Assembly: GCA_030782805.1 (NCBI GenBank)
Contig: JARJPL010000109.1
Location: 1 to 64,000 of the forward strand
Length of the DNA: 64,000 nt
Direction: 5' to 3'
Source: Aschersonia sp. MBC 622
Lineage: Eukaryota > Ascomycota > Sordariomycetes > Hypocreales > Clavicipitaceae
Part shown: one piece after another, positions 42,447 to 54,823 of the stretch
How the letters are laid out: the number at the start of each line of letters is the position of its first letter
Position numbering within the stretch: the stretch's first letter is position 1
Program-made: the position numbers and the translations under genes
Notes under the pieces: model-generated
The model's database searches: none
What the model saw: only the letters and a program-made list of their open reading frames with translations
Told to the model about the DNA's origin: nothing

Positions 42447-45223
42447 GGCTGGCTTATGTGGAACGGTGTGTACGGGGCGTTCGCGAAGAGGTAGGCTGGA
42501 TCGCAGCTGTCGGTAGTAATTGATGGTGGTGGCAATGAATCGACTCTATGGTTGAGTGGGTTAGCATTCAATCGTGTGTTGGTGTCAAGACACGACGTGA
42601 GTTTAATGCGGCAAGTCTAGGGATTCAAATGAGGGAATTGCTGCCCGCCATTCGATGTCATTGCGGGGTGAATGCTCCGAATCGGGGGTGTTGATCAGGA
42701 TCAGAGAATTCAAGCTTCGGGCAGATGTCGGTGTCGGTGGCATGTAATCCCGCATCTGTTTGTTCATCGAGCTTGTTTACCGATGTGGGGATGTGACGGG
42801 CGCTGGCAAGCTGATCTCTGAAGCGATCATCCATCAATGTGGAAAACGGTAGCATCTGGTGCGCAGCAGTTGAACTCGATTGAAAGGGGAGAAAGAGCCA
42901 GATTGCGTAACCCATTGCTTTTTATTTGGCAAGCTGTTGACGGGAAGCACATGGGGAGCTGTCGAGGGCCAAAAGTGCGGGGTCATAACGAGGAAGAGAG
43001 ACACTTACAGGAAACCTTGCGCGGCGACAGGCAATTTGATGGAGTGATACTGCAAAGAAGAAATCGAGACCACACTCCGAGATGCAAAAGGCAGAATATG
43101 TAAAATTCCCTAGAAGCGCGGCGAGGTGGCAAAGCTGGACCGGAAGAGGGGTACCTCTGTTGAGTGACCCCTAAGCTGAATAAAAAAAAGAGATTGATAG
43201 AAGAGGTAGAAATTAGAAGGCCGATACGAGGGACCGCAGAGGCTAGCGGTTGACGCAAGACAAAAAGACAATGACAGCCGGGAAGGGAACAGCAACGGGA
43301 GGCAGAAGAGTTTGCGGAGAGGATGTGATGCAAAGTAGGAAAGTTGAAAGTTGGATGCTGTGAAGCTACAATGGGGCGGTTTTTGGGGGGGCAAAGTGGT
43401 CGTATAAGGGTACGGAAATGGGAACAAGAGCTTGTAGCGACAAGCAGAGAGATACCCGCCTTGGTAACGTTGAATGAGTAGGTAGGCAGGTACCTGGGTA
43501 GGTAACCAGTTCAAGACTTGGCCAAATGACGGAGATGGGACCAGCGGCAACAGCGGGGAGGGGTGGTCAATGCTCCTCAAGGGAAGGCAGGTAGAACTTG
43601 GAGCTGGACGAGGAAATCAGAGGCTAAACAACTTTTGAAACGGAGATAAATTCACGAACGGCTGCAAGGAGGATTATAAATGACTACATGCAAATATCTC
43701 GTCAAAATTATTTCCCAAGAGCCTGGATACGTGACTTGTTTGACCGACAGCTACCGTCGGTCAACAAAAGTCGGGGCTAAAAAGGCAGATGAGTAGAAGC
43801 TTTCTAGAATCGCGCACGAGCCACTCTGCGGCACTTCCGTCACCGGCTGGCGGCACCGTCATTGGCCCGTTGCGCCCAGTTCGACAGAAGCAGCATGGGC
43901 CCTGCAGCGACCGTCTCCTCCGTACTCGGTAGGTACACACAGCCGCAGCTCTACATCTACATCTCGAAGGACTTGGCAGCGCAATGTATTTGATGATTTG
44001 ATCATGGCCTCGCTGTCCATTGCTAGTACTTACTGCATGTCACTTAAGGAGGCAACGAACTATCCGCACTTTATTGCTCGCGGCTCCCCTCTACGACCCG
44101 AGATTAGCCACACCGTACAGATACTTCGCCTCTACCAGCAGTCTCTTGTGGCGCCCGCCTGAATCGGCCCTCCAGCTCTCAAACCCTGTCTCTTCCGGGA
44201 TTGGCTAGTACCTATTTTGTCCTCGTCACCACCACCATCGCTATCCCACCACATCCGACCCTTCTCTTATTCCGTCATTAGCCGTTAATACTGTCTAGTT
44301 ATCCACGTCGCTAGCTGGCCCTAATAGAACGAAGTTCGGCTTCTAGTGTCCTTCTCTGCTATCTTCTTGTTAAATACTGACGCTTTAAACATGCAACTGA
44401 CACCATACCCCACCCATACGCTACACAGGCTCACCACCATATCATCTGCGCAAACCATGTTATTCAATGACTACAATGTACCATAACCCTGAGGGTATCA
44501 CTACTCTTTATAGAAATACAAAAAAGTCCAAAACCTCGAAGCAGTAAAGACATCCAATTAGACCGAGCCTCACCCTGTTTGCTCCAGAAAATCCAATACC
44601 ACAAAAACGCCCTTTCTCGTCTTCCTGCCCATCCTTTCCACATTCCAACTATACACATATTCAACCCCAAGTGTCCGCCCCAACAAAAGAAAACAAGTAC
44701 ACGCCATTTGTGGTCAGGTCAGCGCGCCAAGACCAGATAGCCTGCACATGCCATGCAGGCCCAATGCAGATGTACAGCCAGATATTCCTCCCTTCCTATG
44801 ACCCGAGACCAGGCGCCGAAAAATGATAGCTGCCGAAAGTAAACGCCAAAAAATATATATCCACATGCTTCAATCCTCCATCCCAATCTTTCTTTGAATT
44901 CCCCTTTGCGGTGCTCTTCTCGCCTCTCGAGGTTTCTTCACCCTCATTTCTCTCTTCCGCTTCAAAGTTGACTTAGTGTTGTTTCCGCGTCTATTCGACA
45001 ATCTGTTTCCGCCTCGCTTTCTCAAACGCCCGAGGACAGCCTGGACCATTCTGCTGTGTCCGCTCGTCGATAGCCTCGTGGTGCCTTCTTCATCTACACC
45101 ATCAGCTTCTTCCCCCATCTCAGGCCCAGGCCTCCGATCGGCATTGACATGCTCTCCTTCCGCAAACAAGTATTCGGTCTTCTCTCTCTCCACTTGTGCG
45201 TCGGTTATTGACGCCACACCAAA
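42447..45223. other. Long upstream region of the PKA regulatory gene
   Basis: About 2.8 kb without a supported coding gene. The part next to PKA-R looks like a long leader containing a probable intron. TAGGTA/CAGGTA repeats occur at about 43479-43505, a motif class common in hypocrealean intergenic DNA. Nothing was recognised from 43700 to 44860; the right end is the HFI1 3' region. Confidence 0.5.
42546..43008 (-). other. Probable 5' UTR intron of the PKA regulatory gene
   Basis: On the minus strand a GTAAGT donor at 43008 and a GCTAAC branch plus CATAG acceptor at 42546 bracket a 463-bp stop-rich stretch that ends 100 bp before the ATG. This is inferred from splice consensus only. Confidence 0.4.
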
Positions 45224-46700
45224 CTATGACCCAACGGCTAGACATGAGTCGAGCATGCAATCCAACATGTCCGTGTCACTATCTTCTGCGCCTTCCCAGC
45301 CCATTTCTGTGTCGATATCCATGGGATCTAGGCCGTTGTGGAGAGTAATCAAGTCGTAACCGTTCGTAAGCTCCTCTACAGGACCTGGTTTGTAGTTCTC
45401 GGCCCACGTATGATCGTTCCAATTCTCCAGCTCACCTTCGCGATATCCACACAATATTTGACGCGTGAGCACGGGAAATTGCGACATGCTCGAGTCAGCA
45501 ATCTCCAAAGAGACCCGCACGTCTGCCATTGCCAACGGGCCTTGCTCCCCTGCGGCACGCGCTTCCACGGGCAAAAGACCAGCTTTGTCGCGCGAAATCT
45601 CTCCACGAACAGCAGCGTCCTCTTCAAGATGCAATTGGCGTTTGTATTTGTGTGTTTGTATCCATTGCGTGCCTATTCCGTAGCCGGCGCTTCCCGAGTC
45701 TCCGGCCCCGTTGCTTCGTGTACGAGCAAACACCTGGGTGAGCATCTCTTTGATAAATGCATCAGTAGCGATTGACATTAGTTGAGGCGCCTCTGCAACG
45801 TGGCCGCTCGAAAGACCCGCCTCGTAGCAGAATGGAAGCATGCGACCCGTGATAAGGCCAACGTCGGGGAACTCGCCAGACTCGATGGCCAGCGGTTGCG
45901 CAAATCGTTTTCGAATCTCCAAGTCGATGTCTGTTGGACTGTTAGAATACATCTAGAAGACTGAGATCCTTGCCATACTCATATTGTTGATACCACCACC
46001 AGCACTGGAGGATGCATCTTGGGTCGTCTTGCGCCGGGATTCCGTAAAGACGCTCGAGAGGTTTTCGTTGATATCAAACTGGCAACAACATTAGCAAAAA
46101 AGATACAAGAGTCTCCACAATCGCTGAGAATACGAACATCGTTGTGTGTCAAGTCCTTGATGCGCCGTCTATCTCGGGCGGGTAACTGCATCACATCGCC
46201 CTTTAACCGACGCTCTGTCGCGTCGCCGGTAGCCGCCTTACTGGCGCTGGCAGTCGGTTTGTCATTAGAGCTGACCCAAGGTGCTAGCCCTTGATCGGGG
46301 ATCTCCCTTGTGACATTGCCATATATGGCGGCGATGAGTTGGTTATGTAGATGCTCCTTCTCCCCATTGGGCCCGGCGAGAATCGGTTCGATTCGTTCCG
46401 AATATTCGTTCTGGTTAAGACTACCTGCATTGAGTGTCAGAGAAATGGAAACTCAAGAAGAGCGCGATGAGATGTACCGATGAAGAATTCTGTTGTCGCT
46501 TCTTTGTATATTTGCCATTGCTCCGGCCCGATCGCTGCTTTCAGTTCTGTATAGAGGGGTTCAAGGTCGATTCGCCCCGGAATTTGACTCGACTTGGCCT
46601 TAATCGTGCCTCCGAGGCTGGATATTGATTTAGTTGATAAGAGAGGGGTCGAGACATTGATGACTGGGCGGCTCAAAGCCGCGGGATCGATGTCGGGCAT
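45224..46700 (-). CDS. HFI1: SAGA complex subunit HFI1/ADA1
   Basis: Histone-fold adaptor of the SAGA coactivator, which pairs with SPT7 and helps hold the complex together. Four exons on the minus strand: 46700-46478, 46424-46138, 46078-45979 and 45930-45224, giving 438 residues. The N-terminal SAGA-Tad1 region is clear: RIDLEPLYTELKAAIGPEQW, YKEATTEFFIG and LNQNEYSERIEPIL, then HLHNQLIAAIYGNVTR. A middle linker (KRFAQPLAIESGEFPD) leads to the C-terminal histone-fold part (LSSGHVAEAPQLMSIATDAF, IKEMLTQVFARTRSN). The second intron (46137-46079) has a weak donor, GTTCGT, but a good TGCTAATG branch and CAG acceptor. The ends were set by frame continuity and by homology of both halves. It is divergent from GCP3. 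Confidence 0.9.
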
Positions 46701-47208
46701 TGTGATCTCGGGGAATTTATCGGCGGAGTCGCGTGCGGCGAAGAGGCGACGCGCAGCGCGCAGGACAATTCATGAGATGCATAAAACGAATTCTCTAGGT
46801 CATGCGATTCCGATTCTGGGATCAATTTGATGGCCAGGGCATTGCGAGGTTGGGTTGGTGATGACGACTTGTATGGCGAGGACGTAGGGGAGTTCTCAGT
46901 GAGCGGAGTGAAGTCGAAATCCTGCTGAGAGACGAGCCGGCGCAGGGAGGGCACTGACAATGATGTAGCTATACTCGATCTAGCGGCTGTTTGCTTGTGT
47001 AAATTTTGTACCGAGTACTTCCCCATGAGTCTCCATACATCCCACCTTCCCCCGCCAGAGCGCGTGCCAGCGTCGCGTCTCGTCAATAAACGGCAACTCA
47101 GCAAGCCGGCCATGAATCGTCTTTGCCGCGCAGTATTATACGCGCCAGTGCAAGAAATTGAGATTCGATTTGTCAAGAGGCAGCATTCGTAAAGCCCGCA
47201 ATGCAAAC
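46701..47208. other. Bidirectional promoter between HFI1 and GCP3
   Basis: 508 bp between divergent starts; no gene recognised. Confidence 0.55.
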
Positions 47209-49872
47209 ATGGCCTCCGATAAAATAGCCAGCGCTATCGACGGCCTAATAAACCATCTTGTCCCAGACAACCCAAACGACTCTGAAGACCAAGCACAGGA
47301 GCAACACGACAGACAGTTTGCGCTTGTCAAGTCGATAATATTAAAGTATGGATTTTCTTCTTTTTTCTTCTAGGTATCATCTAACCTTTGTAGTCATGCC
47401 AATGTCGCCGTATCCTCAGACGTGAACCACGCGTCCGATCTGATCAAGCGCAAACTCATACAAACGAACCCCAGCCAAGCCCTCCGGTTTTCGAATTTAT
47501 ATTCACGACTTCTTGCAGTACCGGTTCTCGAGCACAAATGGGCCATCTTGCATCTTCTTTATCACCTTTCCGATTCCCCAGATCCATCAGAGCCTCTTCC
47601 ACTCAGCCCCGTGAAGCCATCTGCCTCCAACTACCGAGAGACCATCAGCCGCGAAGCTACGAAGCGACGGGAAAGAGAACGAGCCAAAACGCCAGTCACT
47701 CCTTCAAAATATGAAGACGTTCAATTCAGAGAATCGTTTGCGCCGGATGGCTCTCGAGCGGCTTCATCTGCGGACACAAGACAGGGAGATGGCACAAGGA
47801 GAGATGCTTCATTGCAGGAGACACTTCAGGGGACCGGTTATTCCGACCTTATCCCACCAGAAACGGATCTGTTGCGAGATCTTCCATTCACTCTCCAGGG
47901 ACTTTCATCGACTACACTGCCATTCGCCGGGCCAGACACACTAACATTACCTGCTACCCTCCCTTTGCCCCTGGTGTCAATCTTACATGCACTGGCCGAA
48001 CCGTCGCTTCTCTATCGGCAACTAGACGCATTTTGCAAAACCCCTGCCAACGGTCTGATGGGTCAGAGCTTGCGCTCCGGTATTGGTGGGGAGCTGCGAG
48101 CATATTTGGCTCTCATTGCGACGCTGGAGGCTCAAATCCGCCGTGCGCTGGCGTCGGTGGTGGAGGGCGCGCCTCGTGGTGGGATTGGCAAGGCCGGTAT
48201 CACACTCAAACGGTGTGTAATGTGGACGAGAGAGGCCACAATGGGCCTGCGACTCATGAGTCTTGTGGCAGAAGAGTCTGAAAGCAAGCGTGGTGGCCAA
48301 ATAATATCCTTGATTCATAAATTCGCAGCGAATCATGGGGACCCCATTGTATCGACGTTCGCTGAACGACTGCTGGGTACTTGTACTCGACCTTTCTACG
48401 ATATTCTACGACATTGGATATACGATGGCGAGCTCTCCGACCCGTATCAAGAATTTTTTGTGCGAGAGCAGGCTGTCCAATATGACCCGTCAAAGCCCAA
48501 AGGAGGAAAGAATGTGTGGGAAGATAAGTATGAAGTCACTGAAGACATGATTCCCAGTATCATGACACCAGACTTTGCTCAAAAGGTGTTTTTGATTGGA
48601 AAGTCGCTCAACTTTATTCGGCACAGTTGCGGCGATGCCCTTTGGGTACAAAACTATTCAAAAGCAGCGTCGAAAGAGCTGCGATACGGCGACACAGCGA
48701 CTATCGAAGCGTGGATTGACGAAGCCTACAAAACAACCATGAAGCGACTCATGGATCTCATGGCCAACAAGTTTCAACTTTTCGACCACCTTGAAGCTTT
48801 AAAAAACTACATCTTGCTCGGTCAAGGAGACTTTATTGCCCTGCTGATGGAGTCCCTAGCTGGCAATTTGGACAGGCCAGCCGGTGCGCAGTTCCGCCAC
48901 ACTCTTACGGCACAGCTTGAGCACGCTATCCGCGGCTCGAATGCGCAGTTTGATTCACCGGAAGTGCTTCGCCGGCTCGATGCTCGCATGCTCCTACTTT
49001 CGCATGGCGACATTGGCTGGGATTGCTTTACACTCGAGTACAAGATTGATGCACCGGTGGATGTGGTTGTGACGGAATGGGGCAACAGACAATACTTGAA
49101 GGTTTTCAACTTTCTTTGGAGAATCAAGCGCGTCGAGTTTGCACTGCTTTCTACATGGAGACGGTGTATGACCGGATCCCGAGGTGTCTTGCAAAACCCG
49201 GATCCGGAAATTGCGCAAACGTGGAAGACGACCCGTGCCGCTCTCGCCGAGATGATTCATTTTGTTGGCCAGCTGCAGTACTATATTCTATTCGAGGTTA
49301 TCGAGTCATCGTGGGGCGAACTGCAGAAGCGCATACGCCAAGAGGACTGTACCTTGGATGACCTCATCAAAGCCCACGGCAAGTACATGGATGATATCAC
49401 GCACAAGGGCCTGTTGGGGCCGAAGAAGCGTCATCCTGCGTCGTCTGGTGCCGAGGAGGATGAGCGCACTTCGTACCTATCACAACTATCAAGTATGCTA
49501 CGCTTGATGCTCGAGTACCGCGACTCGGTCGACGGTCTGTACAGCTGGAGCGTGTCGGACTTTACGCGGCGTCAGGAGGCCGGCGTGCGCAGTCGCGGGC
49601 GTGGTGGTCGGGCAGCGGAGGATGTGGTCATGTCCATGCATGACGAGGCCGTGGCGTCTGAGTTTCCCGTACTGCAGGACCGCCTGCGGCATCTGGGCCG
49701 GTCGTTTGGCCTGCGCATGAGCACGCTGCTCGGCGACCTGGCGTATCAGCCGGACGTGGAGATGCGGTTCTTGGGTGTGGCTATGAATTTCAACGACGTG
49801 TATCCTGTGCGGCGGAGATCGAGGCCGGCAGCGGCGCAGAGTTCTGCGGCGGCCAACACGTCAAGAGGATAG
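47209..49872 (+). CDS. GCP3: Gamma-tubulin complex component 3 (GCP3/Spc98/Alp6)
   Basis: Scaffold of the gamma-tubulin complex that nucleates microtubules at the spindle pole body. Exons 47209-47345 and 47394-49872 (48-bp intron, CTAACC branch, GTAG acceptor) give 871 residues, the normal length. The N-terminal GCP3 helices (ALVKSIILNHANVAV, ALRFSNLYSRLLAV) lead to the GRIP1 domain (LLRDLPFTLQG, AYLALIATLEAQIRRAL, LRHWIYDGELSDPYQEFFV). The GRIP2 domain follows (GDFIALLMESLAGNLDRPAG, WDCFTLEYKIDAPVDVV, YLKVFNFLWRIKRVEFALL), which binds gamma-tubulin. A charged loop near residue 800 (RRQEAGVRSRGRGGR) is typical. The ATG at 47209 was preferred over 47158 because its context and length fit better. 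Confidence 0.95.
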
Positions 49873-50123
49873 AGTAGATTCTGCATTTATATCGAGCATG
49901 TTTTGAGTGTTTGCGGGTCAGTTTTGAAATCTCGTTTTGAAAGGACTTGTTGATTTTGTGCACATCATGACGCTTCGCGACTTCCGTTGCGCACAGCTTT
50001 TAGAAGATTATGGAGTTTATCAGTCACTTTGAACCTTGATGACGAATTAAGTTTACCATTCATACAGTCCCATGCCGCAATATGCCTATACTGCTGCGAC
50101 TCTGTTACCCATCGTCCACCGCA

Positions 50124-50696
50124 TTATTGGCCCTCGTTTCTTTCTATCCAAGCCTCGTCCTCACCCTTGATCGCCGTCAGCGCTCGCTGCACATCCACCT
50201 CGAACCGCGGCAGCGTCCTCCCCGGCACGCTCTTGCTCGGCGCGTCCTCCTTACACCTGTCCGCGCCCATCTTGACGTAGAATGCTTCCGCATGGGGGTC
50301 AGCGTCCAGGGAGAAGCGCGCCAGCCCGAGCGCCGCCGCGCGCCGCACCGCGTGCTGCCACAACAGGCGGCCCAATCCCTGCCGGATACGCAACGGGCGA
50401 ATCCATAGGTAGCTGAGCTCGGCGTCGCAGCGCTGGTCATGGTCATGCTGCAGCGGCGTGAGACGGTACACGCCGACGACTTCTTCTTCTTCTTCGCTGC
50501 CGGTGCAGCGGTCGTTGTTGCGGGGCAGCGTGGCGACGTGAACCTCGTGGTGGGAAATGTCGGCGGCGGTAATGGTGAGCTCAGAGCGGGCCGAGGCGAG
50601 AAAGGCGGGAGAATAGCCCCAGTAGGCTTTGGCGGCGAGGGCGAGGTCGGTGAGGAGGGCCGCCTCGGAAGGTTGGGCGCGGCGGATGGAAGCCAT
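50124..50696 (-). CDS. GNAT-family N-acetyltransferase
   Basis: Acetyl-CoA-dependent acetyltransferase of unknown substrate, 190 residues in one exon. The N-terminus (SIRRAQPSEAALLTDLALAAK) and the AYWGYSPAFL segment match the small fungal/bacterial GNAT subgroup. The acetyl-CoA loop (motif A) is LWIRPLRIRQGLGRLLWQHA, with the R-x-x-G-x-G/A pattern, and motif B is ADPHAEAFYVKMGA. An internal polyglutamate run (about 68-72) comes from a TCT/GAA repeat. It converges with GCP3, with 251 bp between stops. Confidence 0.85.
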   Translation of the reverse strand: MASIRRAQPSEAALLTDLALAAKAYWGYSPAFLASARSELTITAADISHHEVHVATLPRNNDRCTGSEEEEEVVGVYRLTPLQHDHDQRCDAELSYLWIRPLRIRQGLGRLLWQHAVRRAAALGLARFSLDADPHAEAFYVKMGADRCKEDAPSKSVPGRTLPRFEVDVQRALTAIKGEDEAWIERNEGQ

Positions 50697-51374
50697 GGGG
50701 GTTTGTGGTGTTTCGCAGTTGCTGTCAAAAATTGTTTTTTTTTAAATAGATAGAAAAATGAAAATGAAAACTAAAAAGAAAAAAAACACTCGAGATGTGG
50801 TATCTGGTTTACGGAGGATATTGAACGGCATTTCTGCTTGTGAGCTATGCTTCGCTCTTTCTTCTCAAATCGTCTCGGATACATAGCATTCGAGGCTTAC
50901 ACCGGCAAGTGACTAATTCACCGAGTTGTTTTACGTCATGCACTTTTGGAGAGATTTTGAAGATGAAAGATCAAAAAGAAGAGGAAAAAAAAAAGAGGAT
51001 GACGTTCGAAAGAATAGGAGAGTTTATGATGAGTCCAGCATCAGAAGACTGCCGTTGATGCTACAGGGATTTCTTTGTGTACGAATAAAGACTGATGATT
51101 CCAGGCTGAGAGGCTCCCCGCTAAAAATCAACGAACTCGACACCAAGTCTGGGGAAGCGGGCGCACGTTATTAGGTCTCAGCCAGCGTTTGAAGCACATT
51201 GAAGCACGATTCCAGATGCTTCTTTTCTTGGAAATCCTTGCTTACTTTACTGTCTAATTTTGTTCTCTGATCTCCTTCTCTACCAGTATCCGTAAACCAT
51301 CTATGTTTCCTCTCTTCTCCCGCGAAATGCAGCTGCCCGTGCAGGCGGTCGAATTACATACTGGTGTTCGCACA

Positions 51375-51412
51375 CGCACACACACACAGAGAGAGAGAGG
51401 AGAGGACGGGCG
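51375..51412. repeat. AC/AG dinucleotide microsatellite
   Basis: A run of AC units (with one GC interruption) passes directly into AG units. It is a simple compound microsatellite outside genes. Confidence 0.8.
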
Positions 51413-52849
51413 GTGTGGCTTGTCGTAAGGGCCAGGCAGGTTCTTGGGTGCTTGGGCAGGGCAGCAGATGAAAGTTGCACCGAATGGATGAGCTGTCGCG
51501 TGCCACGGGTCACACAAGAAGGGGGAGGAGTCAGTAAGCGCCGCCGTGGCGCAACCCATGCAACGGCTGTGATTGCAAAGGGGGGGGCAAGGTTTTGTTT
51601 GCGGCCGGCCAGTCATGTCCATCCGTCTGAAGAAAGGCCAGGGGGTCGCAAGGCGTTGCGTACGAATAGTTTAAAGGATTGCATAGGCCTTGGCAAGCAA
51701 GCATGTTATTCTAGAACAAGAGGAGCTGTCCCATCATCCCACACCGGGGGGGGGGGGCGCGGGGGGCGACGGCATGACAATGCACAAGGTGGTAATTTCA
51801 GGCACCAGATCGTACCTTGGTTTATTCATACCCTTAGGCTAACTAGGGATGCTCGGCCCATGGGAGGGGGGATGAACAATTCATGTCTCGGAAGTGAAAG
51901 GAAAATCTTTTTATCCCTCTGCTCATGTAAATCGACGACGCTGGGTTCGTTTCGGTTTGGGCTGAAATACGTGGTATTATGAAGTTGTGTGCAGGAACCG
52001 GGCTGGCTGGATATGCAGGTCGTCTGGAATTATTTGTCGTACTACGGAGTAGTTGCTCAATGTTTGTCTTTCGACTTTCGACTTTTGATGAATAAGTTTT
52101 ACATGATCAAGCTGAAAAACACGTTTGAAAAGACAAACGTACGTCACCTTATACGAGCCAGCGGAGTGTCGGGGGAGGACGACAGCCGGGCTGGCTGGGA
52201 CCCGAGTTTGTTGGGGCGTGTGCTTGCGGCGGTATTACCTGCCGAGCAGGATTATTTACGGCTGACGTTGCAAATTGGCAGGCCTATTGTTTGGGGCAAA
52301 AAAAAAAAAAAAAAAAAACCAAAAGGAAGAGACAAAAAAGGGCTTACAGCTTGCTCAGCAAGATGAAGAATAAGCCACGTCTCTTGATTGCTCGGGAAAC
52401 GGAGTGTGGTTTCGTGGTAAGGAATATTCCGTAGAGACAAATGGGAGGAGATGAAGGAAGCCTCGGGTCAGTGCAAACATGCGACTTGTCTCGGTTTTTC
52501 TTTTACGACGAATCGAGTGGAAATCCGGGGACGCCGGTAGCAAGAAGAAATGAAGGCGCGGTCGAGGCGTTGATGCTATCAAGCTAGAAGGACCGAGAAC
52601 GAGTACTCGGTCGACTCGTTGATGAAAGGAAATGAGGCTTCCTAGTCAGTATCCAGGCAAGAGGGATGAGGTATGGGAAGGTTACAGGCTACAGCAATGT
52701 CGTTGTGGGTAATGCCCTGATTTCCAGCAGCACTCTTTCGTAGGTTACAGCGGCAGTTTTGTGAGTTATAGCGGCCTAAAACATTAGGTATAGCACCGTT
52801 GCCCTATAATCCACGCCTAAAGCCGCCCAAGTCAGACTTGTTTCAGGCG

Positions 52850-52872
52850 CCAGCAGGGGCTCAGCCTGCTGG
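52850..52872. repeat. Short perfect inverted repeat
   Basis: CCAGCAGG (52850-52857) and CCTGCTGG (52865-52872) form a perfect 8-bp stem with a 7-base loop. No T-run follows and the role is unknown; it may be chance. Confidence 0.6.
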
Positions 52873-54544
52873 AACTTTCCCCAGGCTCCCCCGCCCCGGC
52901 AACCCCACAGCGGCCTCTTCCCCGGACCGCCATCTATTAAGGTACAGTCTTAGGTAAAATACTGCCTATTCGTAGTTGTTCAATAAGGACATGACAATGC
53001 ACGAAACCGACGAGTGCAAGCGAAAATATCAAGTATTCGTAAGGGATATCCGTACAAAGTAATAAGATTATGCTGCCACAGGATTTCGTCTCAGACATTG
53101 CCTATCCGTCTTGCCGTACACTACATTATGTCTTTCCTCGCTGCAATCCTCAAGTCTGATGCCCGCCGGATGCAAGCAGAGGTACGTTGAAGAAGCCCAA
53201 TCCTTCTTCGCTCCACAACACGCCCCCCCTCCCCCCCCTCCCCCCTAGGTTAATTACTCTTGGGAAACGCTGCCTAAACCCAGGCCGTGGACAGTACGAA
53301 GTATGGGCGACGGTGACTGTTGTTTTTGGTCATTTTTTTCTTTCCTGTTTTTTTTCCCTAGTGACACCGTGAATCGTGTCTTGTCCAACCACACACACAA
53401 CTCTTCTCCCCCCTGATGCGCTGGTGCTTGAAGTCCAGCCCCAGCGCGGACTGTCCCTGCACCTTATCTGCCCCAAGAGCCAATGCCGTCCCTCTGTCGT
53501 CTCTCATCTGCAGAAGCAGTTTGCCCGTTCTCTTCTTTGCTGCTGGTCCAGTGCGCTGTGAGACCTGGGGTCGGTCAGGTTTGCCTTTGGGTGGCAAGAT
53601 CGGGATGGATGAGCGCCGACCGGGATACTACATTCTTTCACGCGTAAAAAGAAATCAAAAAAAATAAGAGAGACAGTTCAACAGTGACAATCTGACAATG
53701 TAACAATAGGTACTCCGTACAGCCCAGAAAAGCACATGCATCGAATGATGCAGGCCCTCCCTTCACAGCACGCCCCCCCCCCTTCCCCTGTCCTTGTAGA
53801 ACCCGGCTGCACGGGCACAACGCCAACAGGCTTGATTACCTGCCCTCCTTCCACCTTGGATCTACCTGCCGCTCCCGTCGTTTTTCGCTTGCCAGCCCGA
53901 GAGGAACATGCCAGTAATTATTAGAAGCTGCTTTTTCCTTTATTACTCCCACACTTCCTCCGCACCTCGTCCCCTCCCTCCCATTCTCTCAGCATCAAAC
54001 AAGCAAAACGTACTGCGACATTGCGCCACCATTTCATTCTCTCCGTCTCTCCCTAAAGTGTACACGCCAAACCAGGGCAGGCATACGGATACAACAAGAA
54101 CAGCAGCAGCAAAAAAAAAAGACAAGACAACTAGACGCTTCATCGGCACATCTATATTCTCCGGCTCTTGCATCATCACTCAAACTACCCTCAGATCCCG
54201 TTGGGTCGCCTCTTGACCTTGTACCTATACGTCCGACCCGATCGTCCCCATCTCTCGCTCACACATAGCCGCCCCAAAGCTTGCCTCGGACCCAAATCAT
54301 CAAGTCGCACCTGAAAGCACGCCAGACTCGCCATCCGGCCTGGCTTGAAATCAGCTGCATTCACTTGTCCTTCCCCAGACCTACCTAGGTTACACACCAG
54401 ATTTGCTATATATACATACTTGCCTATTCGTACGTTGCCACTTCTGCTGCTCTCTTTCATCTTTTGCTACATTCACTGTTGCTGCCTTCCTATACCATAC
54501 AAGCATTACTCGTCATTGAACTTGCATTCAGACTCTTGCCTAAC

Positions 54545-54823
54545 ATGTCTACTCTTTTTCAGCCAACTCCTATCCGCTTCATGATGCCTTCCGCTCAAGC
54601 TTCCGCGCCCTTGATGCACGCTCCCCAGAAGAGCGCCCTGCGAGTCCCCTCATCGCAAGATCTTTTCACCGGCATCAGCGCATCTCTGTCTTGCACCACT
54701 TCCAAGCGACCTGCCACGCCCAACCATCAAATCTTTGAATACGACTATACCGTTCCCGCACCGCCACCGCCCAGTCCCGTCAGCTTTCGACCGGACTGCT
54801 GGCCCAAGCCTGCCCGCTCATAA
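54545..54823 (+). CDS. Small hypothetical protein (92 aa)
   Basis: Single-exon ORF starting MSTLFQPTPIRFMMPSAQ, rich in Pro, Ser and Ala. It contains RVPSSQDLF and a C-terminal APPPPPSPVSFRPDCWP. No signal peptide, membrane helix or known domain. The frame is open further upstream to 54464, but the ATG at 54545 follows a long pyrimidine-rich stretch that looks like a leader. The region upstream is empty for 3.8 kb, as with some small stress-induced fungal genes with long promoters. It could be real or chance; I know of no function. Confidence 0.4.
   Translation: MSTLFQPTPIRFMMPSAQASAPLMHAPQKSALRVPSSQDLFTGISASLSCTTSKRPATPNHQIFEYDYTVPAPPPPSPVSFRPDCWPKPARS

Larger units (their letters stand above)
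50697..54544. other. 3.8-kb gene-free region with simple repeats
   Basis: No supportable coding gene. It contains an AC/AG microsatellite (about 51375-51412), a G-run (about 51747-51766), an A-run (52300-52318) and C-rich tracts near 53222-53250. The right half is pyrimidine-rich on the plus strand up to the small ORF at 54545, suggesting a long leader or promoter of that gene, or an unannotated noncoding transcript. A perfect 8-bp hairpin is listed separately. Confidence 0.5.

Noticed and set aside
51413..51982. 189-aa plus-strand ORF
   Set aside because: Passes through a G-run and simple repeats; Gly/Arg-rich random translation, no domain.
53943..54179. 78-aa minus-strand ORF with a hydrophobic stretch
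   Set aside because: The hydrophobic run is the complement of poly-A/GCA sequence; no start context or homology that I can see.
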